A DNA stretch of 64,000 nt from Spirochaetes bacterium ADurb.BinA120 (GTDB taxonomy: Bacteria; Spirochaetota; UBA4802; UBA5368). Numbering within the stretch: position 1 is the stretch's first letter; each line of letters opens with the position of its first letter. A program made the translations under genes and the position numbers. Below, in pieces: positions 60,102 through 64,000 of the stretch. Location: the NCBI GenBank assembly GCA_002069125.1, contig MVZN01000002.1, positions 1 to 64,000 of the forward strand. The letters are read 5' to 3'. The notes beneath the pieces are model-generated. The model made no database searches. It was not told where the DNA came from and was given only the letters and a program-made list of their open reading frames with translations.

Positions 60102-60671
60102 TTAGAACGATATCTTCGTTTTTGCGCTCGCCTTTAAGAATTCCTGCCTGTCCTGCCACTCTACGACGTTTGTCCTCAGATCTATGAGCTGCATGGTGAC
60201 CACCAGGTACTGGAGCGATTTTCCGCCAACGGTTCGTACGTTGTCGCGTATATCACCCGTCATATAGAAGTTGGGCGATTTAAGCATTCCGACCGGGATG
60301 GCCGCGTCCGGATCTATCATTCCGGTCATTCCGCGCTCCATCTCCGCCATGGCGTCGGCGGTCAGCGACTGGTCGATGAACCTGATGCGCTTCTTGATCA
60401 GATTGGTCGATATTTCATCGGTGATCATTTTCGTATCGATATGCTCGGAGGTCTTGTTGCGGAAATTTCTCACCTCGATGAAAGCGGGTTTCTTGTATTC
60501 ATCCTTGAGGAATGTGTACATGGAGCCGACCATGGTGTTCACGGTCATTTTGATCTCCTTGGGGCCCCACTCGCGCGAACCCTTGTCCTCTTTGGCGTCC
60601 CTGTACTGTGTGCCGCCGCAGGCGGTCATCATGAACATCAGCGCCACGCCAAGAACCGCGTATTTTTTCAT
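60102..60671 (-). CDS. LpoB-type penicillin-binding protein activator
   Basis: The 189-residue lipoprotein (lipobox MTAC, Cys18) has the LpoB fold signature: VRNFRNKTSEHID, a central helix with LIKKRIRFIDQS and YLVVTMQLIDLRTNVVEW near the end. LpoB activates class A penicillin-binding proteins from the outer membrane, which suits PBP1A at 47-49.6 kb. An AAGGAG site lies 10 nt before the ATG. Confidence 0.85.
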   Translation of the reverse strand: MKKYAVLGVALMFMMTACGGTQYRDAKEDKGSREWGPKEIKMTVNTMVGSMYTFLKDEYKKPAFIEVRNFRNKTSEHIDTKMITDEISTNLIKKRIRFIDQSLTADAMAEMERGMTGMIDPDAAIPVGMLKSPNFYMTGDIRDNVRTVGGKSLQYLVVTMQLIDLRTNVVEWQDRQEFLKASAKTKISF

Positions 60672-60841
60672 ACCCGTACGCTCCTTATAGAGATTTTTGT
60701 TCCACCCGGGCCGGGGGACGCTGCGTACGCCCGCACGTCGTCATGCATATACGGCGTAACGCTCGTTTTCGAGGGCTTGCGATGCCTCCGCCTTAACCCC
60801 CATCTTATACACCCGGAATCCACGTGGTGTAAAGTAATAAT

Positions 60842-61855
60842 TTAATATTTTTTTTCCTTTGAGACAAGTTCGAGAACCCGGTGTACGGCCTCGTTCGTCT
60901 CCTCGTTCTCGATCTCCGCGATAAAACTCATGCGCTTCAGGCTGTATGAGTAAAGCGGATCGTAGTATCCCTCCAGAAGGAGCCGGGCGAATTCCTCGAG
61001 CCGGCCGCTCTCGTAGAGCCGCACGAGCTCCCGGGCCATACGAATGCCCGTGCGCTTTTCGAGCGATCGCAGGATCCCCCTAATGAGCTCTGGGTCCGTG
61101 TCTCGCGGATATTCGTCGAGAATGTTCCGGACGCGCCGCTCGATCGAGGCGCGCACCAGAATACATGGGGCGTGCGCCATGCGCTCCATGAGGCGCGTTG
61201 GAAGATGAATGTCCCCTATTTTCCGCGATTCCCCCTCGATGAGAACATAATTAAGGCCGCGGACGGCGTCCACCCTCTCCACGAGAAGGCTTTCGAACAT
61301 CTTCTGCGTGGTGGGCGAGAGCCCAAGGGCCCCGAACAGGGAGCTGCGATGCCCGGCCATGGCCTCGAGGTCTATGGAATTGTCGATCTTCCGGAGGATC
61401 CGGGTTTTCCCGGCGCCGGTCAGCCCGTGCAGAACGAAGAGATCGGGCGCCAAGTCGAGCCTGTCTATTCGCTCTCGGACAGATCGCCTGTATTCCCTGT
61501 ACCCCCCCTTCAGCTTGTACACCCTCAGCCCGAGCGAGTCGAGCAATGACACAAGAGCACTCGAACGCATCCCTCCCCGAAAACAGGCTATGACCACATC
61601 CCTCTCTTTTATGCGTGAGATCTCCTCGATCATGCCCGAAAGCCTGCTTCCGGCTATCTCGGCCCCCTTTAAAATTGCGGCCTCTTCGCCGTGCGTCCTG
61701 TACAGGGTCCCCACGAGCGCGCGTTCGCCGTCATCGAAAATCGGCATATTGATCGATCCGGGGATATGGTCCGCGCGATATTCCGCAGGCGCCCGCACAT
61801 CTACGAACACGGGGGCGGAAAGGGCAAGCGCCTCCTCGTAAGATATCTCCCGCAT
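60842..61855 (-). CDS. mnmH: tRNA 2-selenouridine synthase MnmH (SelU)
   Basis: The 337-residue enzyme has an N-terminal rhodanese domain (Cys91 in IACFRGGMRS) and a P-loop domain (GLTGAGKT at 144-151), as in MnmH. It replaces sulfur by selenium in the wobble 2-thiouridine of certain tRNAs, via a geranylated intermediate and selenophosphate. SelD is not in the window. Its ATG is 1 nt after the stop of the NUDIX-like gene. Confidence 0.93.
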   Translation of the reverse strand: MREISYEEALALSAPVFVDVRAPAEYRADHIPGSINMPIFDDGERALVGTLYRTHGEEAAILKGAEIAGSRLSGMIEEISRIKERDVVIACFRGGMRSSALVSLLDSLGLRVYKLKGGYREYRRSVRERIDRLDLAPDLFVLHGLTGAGKTRILRKIDNSIDLEAMAGHRSSLFGALGLSPTTQKMFESLLVERVDAVRGLNYVLIEGESRKIGDIHLPTRLMERMAHAPCILVRASIERRVRNILDEYPRDTDPELIRGILRSLEKRTGIRMARELVRLYESGRLEEFARLLLEGYYDPLYSYSLKRMSFIAEIENEETNEAVHRVLELVSKEKKY

Positions 61856-61856
61856 G

Positions 61857-62543
61857 TCAGCCCCCGGGGGAGGGCATCCCCACCGAAACCCGCCCTAAGG
61901 CCACAAGCTCATCCATGGCCCGCAACAAAACCTCCATGTATGGAGCCATCGAGGGGACAAAGAGAAGCGGGTGAAAATCGGGCCTTCCGACCACGCGACG
62001 CACGCTGGCGCGCCCGTCGAAGCCTTCGATTCCGAAGGAGAAGTCCTCCCTTAAAAGCCTTTTGAGGTTTTTTAGCGGAACCGCGTAAATACCGGTTACC
62101 TCCCCGTCGGCGAACCGGTAGGCCGAAAGCGGGCGCTCGTCGCGCAGAAGATACACGCGCTGAAATTCACGGTGAAAGAGTCCCTGCGTGCGTTCCTCAT
62201 AACGGTAATACCCAAGGTCGGAAAGCGATTCGTCGGGAGGCGAAACGCCTATCTCCTCCGACGATTCCTTTTGGATCTTGCCTTCGACCTGCCCGTAGAG
62301 CACGTGTCCCCCCACCGTTATATCCAGGCAGTCGGGATACTGTTCCTTGTGCCGCGCCCGTTGCTGGAACAGCGCCTCTGTCGTTCCGGACCCCGCGCGC
62401 ACAATCCACAGGTGCACGCCCTCGTGCGCCACTCCTTCGCGGTGGGCCCTTCCGCGCGCCACCATCCTGCCGGTCGGCCTGGCCGTTTCCCAGTCCCACT
62501 CCTCCAGGAGCTCGTCCCTCTCCGCATGTGTCTCCGGAAGCAT
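61857..62543 (-). CDS. NUDIX-like hydrolase with altered box
   Basis: The 228-residue product resembles the IDI-type NUDIX group (LWIVRAGSGTTEALFQQRA, then the box). In the NUDIX box the run GGHVLYGQVEGKIQKE, then SSEEIGV has Gly for the first Glu, Lys for Arg and Ser for the hydrophobic residue, while the two catalytic Glu of EExGV remain. Activity on a diphosphate is possible but doubtful. AGGAGGGAT just ahead of the ATG at 62543 decides the start against 62684. Confidence 0.72.
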   Translation of the reverse strand: MLPETHAERDELLEEWDWETARPTGRMVARGRAHREGVAHEGVHLWIVRAGSGTTEALFQQRARHKEQYPDCLDITVGGHVLYGQVEGKIQKESSEEIGVSPPDESLSDLGYYRYEERTQGLFHREFQRVYLLRDERPLSAYRFADGEVTGIYAVPLKNLKRLLREDFSFGIEGFDGRASVRRVVGRPDFHPLLFVPSMAPYMEVLLRAMDELVALGRVSVGMPSPGG

Positions 62544-62732
62544 ATCCCTCCTGTCGGCCCATTCCGCCCCGAGGTCCGCCCGCGCCTCGGGGCGAATACC
62601 GTTAAAAGCCTGCCCCGGCAGGCATTCTGGGGCAACAAACCATCGCTTCGCAACGAAAAAACAGTGCTGAACAAAGCGGCCCATTCTTCCGAGAATAATA
62701 ATAGAGTTGTTGCCAAACCCGGAATGATCGCT

Positions 62733-62759
62733 CTTTCCCCCGCTGTAGGCGGGGGAAAG
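62733..62759. repeat. Hairpin in the divergent region
   Basis: CTTTCCCCCGC (62733-62743) and GCGGGGGAAAG (62749-62759) form a perfect 11-bp stem with a 5-nt loop. It looks like a small dispersed hairpin element or a regulator site, not a terminator, as the flanking genes diverge. The rest of the 324-nt gap contains a second hairpin GCGGGA/TCCCGC (62835-62850) just ahead of the next gene and no ORF of note. Confidence 0.5.
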
Positions 62760-62867
62760 GGGGCTTTCCTTTCCAGTTATGCAACAAGTCTAATATATCA
62801 GGGCCCGCGTCCCTAAGGGCGTCAATTCTACAATGCGGGAGAGATCCCGCCACGAAGATATCCGAGA

Positions 62868-63695
62868 ATGCGAAAGAACGAAATAAAGCGCCCCTTCCCC
62901 TGGGGTTTCCTATTCGTCACGCTTCTGTTGCTGGTAACGCTGTCGATCGCCGCGTCCGCTTGCTATTTTTATTTTACCTGCGCCACATCCATCCGGACCG
63001 CCGTCGAATCCACCCGAAGACACTCCGCCGAGCTCATCGAAGCGATTACCGGCGTTGCCGAATTCAGCTACGCCAGAAACAACTACGACAGACTCCGACT
63101 GCTTTTCCGGGAGAAGATAGGGGGCACAAACGGGCTGGTCGCCTTCTTCGTCCTTTCCGACGGCTCCATCAAGGCCCATTCCAGCCCCGAGGGCGAGCGG
63201 GCCGTAGCTGGAAACATCGCTGCGGACGAATTCACCTACAACCGGGACCAGATATTCCTTCCACTGTCCGGAGAAGGGAAGGGCGTTTATTTTCTCGAAT
63301 ACAACATCGTCTCCCGATCGGTCCCGTTTAACCGGCCGCAGCGAGAGTTCATCAAGAGGTTTTTGTATCCCGGCATAGGCGGCACCGGTTGGCTCGCCAC
63401 ACGCGCCGTATATTTCAAGAAAAAGCCGATAGGCACGATCAATTTCATAATTTCCAAGGATGTGCTCTACTCCATCATAACAGGAACCGCCTCCATAACC
63501 CGCACCCTCCTTGCGCTCCTGCTTGCCGCATCGGCCATCATTTCGCTGCTCGTCGCGCTGCTTGCCCGCTATAGCGCCGGGCGCGCGGGGGCGTCCACCG
63601 CAAGCGCGCATTCGGTCGCGGAATCCGGATTGCAATTCTCCGGCGCCGCGCGTCAGGCCGCCGCGATAAGGGACGCCATCCCGATCATCAAGTGA
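62868..63695 (+). CDS. Membrane sensor with extracytoplasmic domain
   Basis: The 275-residue protein has transmembrane helices at about 13-36 and 212-236 with an extracytoplasmic domain of ~175 residues between, carrying SYARNNYDRLRLLF and GLVAFFVLSDG, as in single-cache sensors. The cytoplasmic part is short (about 40 residues) and has no kinase or HAMP domain. It likely tells a partner in the same operon. The STAS gene follows after 9 nt. Confidence 0.75.
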   Translation: MRKNEIKRPFPWGFLFVTLLLLVTLSIAASACYFYFTCATSIRTAVESTRRHSAELIEAITGVAEFSYARNNYDRLRLLFREKIGGTNGLVAFFVLSDGSIKAHSSPEGERAVAGNIAADEFTYNRDQIFLPLSGEGKGVYFLEYNIVSRSVPFNRPQREFIKRFLYPGIGGTGWLATRAVYFKKKPIGTINFIISKDVLYSIITGTASITRTLLALLLAASAIISLLVALLARYSAGRAGASTASAHSVAESGLQFSGAARQAAAIRDAIPIIK

Positions 63696-63704
63696 GAGGT
63701 AGCC

Positions 63705-64000
63705 ATGCTATTGATCGAGCACAGGGATCTGGAATCGGGCGGCGCGGTGATGGTCGCGCCGCGCGGACCGCTCGACTCGGCGACCGCCCCCGCGCTGGGT
63801 AGCGCCATCGAGGGGCTGGCAAGGGAAAAGGGCGCGTTTATAATACTCGACGCAGCCGGCATCGAGCACATCAGTTCCGCCGGGATCGGCATGGTGCTCC
63901 ATATACACCGCACCCTCGCTACCGAAGGCGGCGCCCTGACGATATGCAACCTGCCCGGCGAAACGCTCTCCATATTCCGGCTCATCGGGTTCGACCGCAT
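63705..64000 (+). CDS. STAS anti-sigma factor antagonist (3' end beyond window)
   Basis: Ninety-eight codons are visible. The phosphorylatable serine is in IEHISSAGIGMVL, typical of SpoIIAA/RsbV antagonists. GAGAGG precedes the ATG. With the upstream sensor it suggests a partner-switching operon whose kinase and phosphatase may follow. Confidence 0.85.
   Translation, partial: MLLIEHRDLESGGAVMVAPRGPLDSATAPALGSAIEGLAREKGAFIILDAAGIEHISSAGIGMVLHIHRTLATEGGALTICNLPGETLSIFRLIGFDR

Overview
The window reads as chromosomal DNA of a GC-rich spirochaete (Spirochaetota, probably an uncultured lineage). The best markers are a periplasmic-type flagellin FlaB at 50050-50898, which carries the spirochaete core-flagellin signature including the MWFHMGPN stretch, and an 808-residue coiled-coil protein at 34201-36627 of the spirochaete SpiroCoCo type. 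Lipoproteins, an MCE/MlaD protein and a class A penicillin-binding protein with LpoB-like lipoproteins indicate a diderm envelope. Genes are densely packed. I see no rRNA, tRNA, CRISPR array, insertion sequence or prophage.

Layout. 1-4.7 kb: a very large exported protein resembling the type IX secretion translocon component SprA (cut by the left edge) and a LytM-type M23 peptidase. 5-7.8 kb: a YkgJ-like cysteine-cluster protein, RadA and an MlaD-like protein. 8-11.4 kb: the copper ATPase CopA, a VOC protein and a TetR regulator, with a palindrome that may be the TetR operator. 11.4-15 kb: half-size TSUP transporter, RuvB, PTS IIA-like protein, DUF4416 protein and RluA-type pseudouridine synthase. 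15-18.8 kb: LemA, DUF2207 protein and an OFA-type MFS transporter. 19-23.5 kb: bacterioferritin, PerR (all five metal ligands visible), UvrD/PcrA and a STAS protein. 23.5-30 kb: aldehyde ferredoxin oxidoreductase, a DinG/XPD-like helicase, a zinc-ribbon/acidic/DUF4389 membrane protein and a DUF4234 protein.

30-37 kb: a membrane protein fused to a degenerate spermidine-synthase-like domain and TPRs, a 3D-domain protein, the SpiroCoCo protein and a lipoprotein. 37-42.3 kb: DedA, GuaB and a ZnuABC-type metal importer. 42.3-49.6 kb: an unrecognised protein, an FGGY kinase divergent from a PyrK-like flavoprotein, DUF4833, an isochorismatase-fold hydrolase and PBP1A. 50-56.4 kb: FlaB with a long repeat-bearing leader, an alpha/beta hydrolase with a histone-H1-like tail, and two divergent CPA2 antiporters. 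56.4-64 kb: a hybrid sensor kinase with a degraded ATPase domain, a COG3014/LpoB lipoprotein pair, MnmH, a NUDIX-like protein, and the start of a sensor/STAS partner-switching operon.

Themes are envelope biogenesis (M23, PBP1A, LpoB/COG3014, MlaD, SprA-like), metal and peroxide homeostasis (CopA, Bfr, PerR, Znu), DNA repair (RadA, RuvB, UvrD, DinG-like) and signalling. No obvious complete defence system is present. The most unusual items are the SprA-like protein in an apparent spirochaete, the degenerate synthase fusion, the zinc-ribbon/DUF4389 protein, the basic-tailed hydrolase and several candidate operators.
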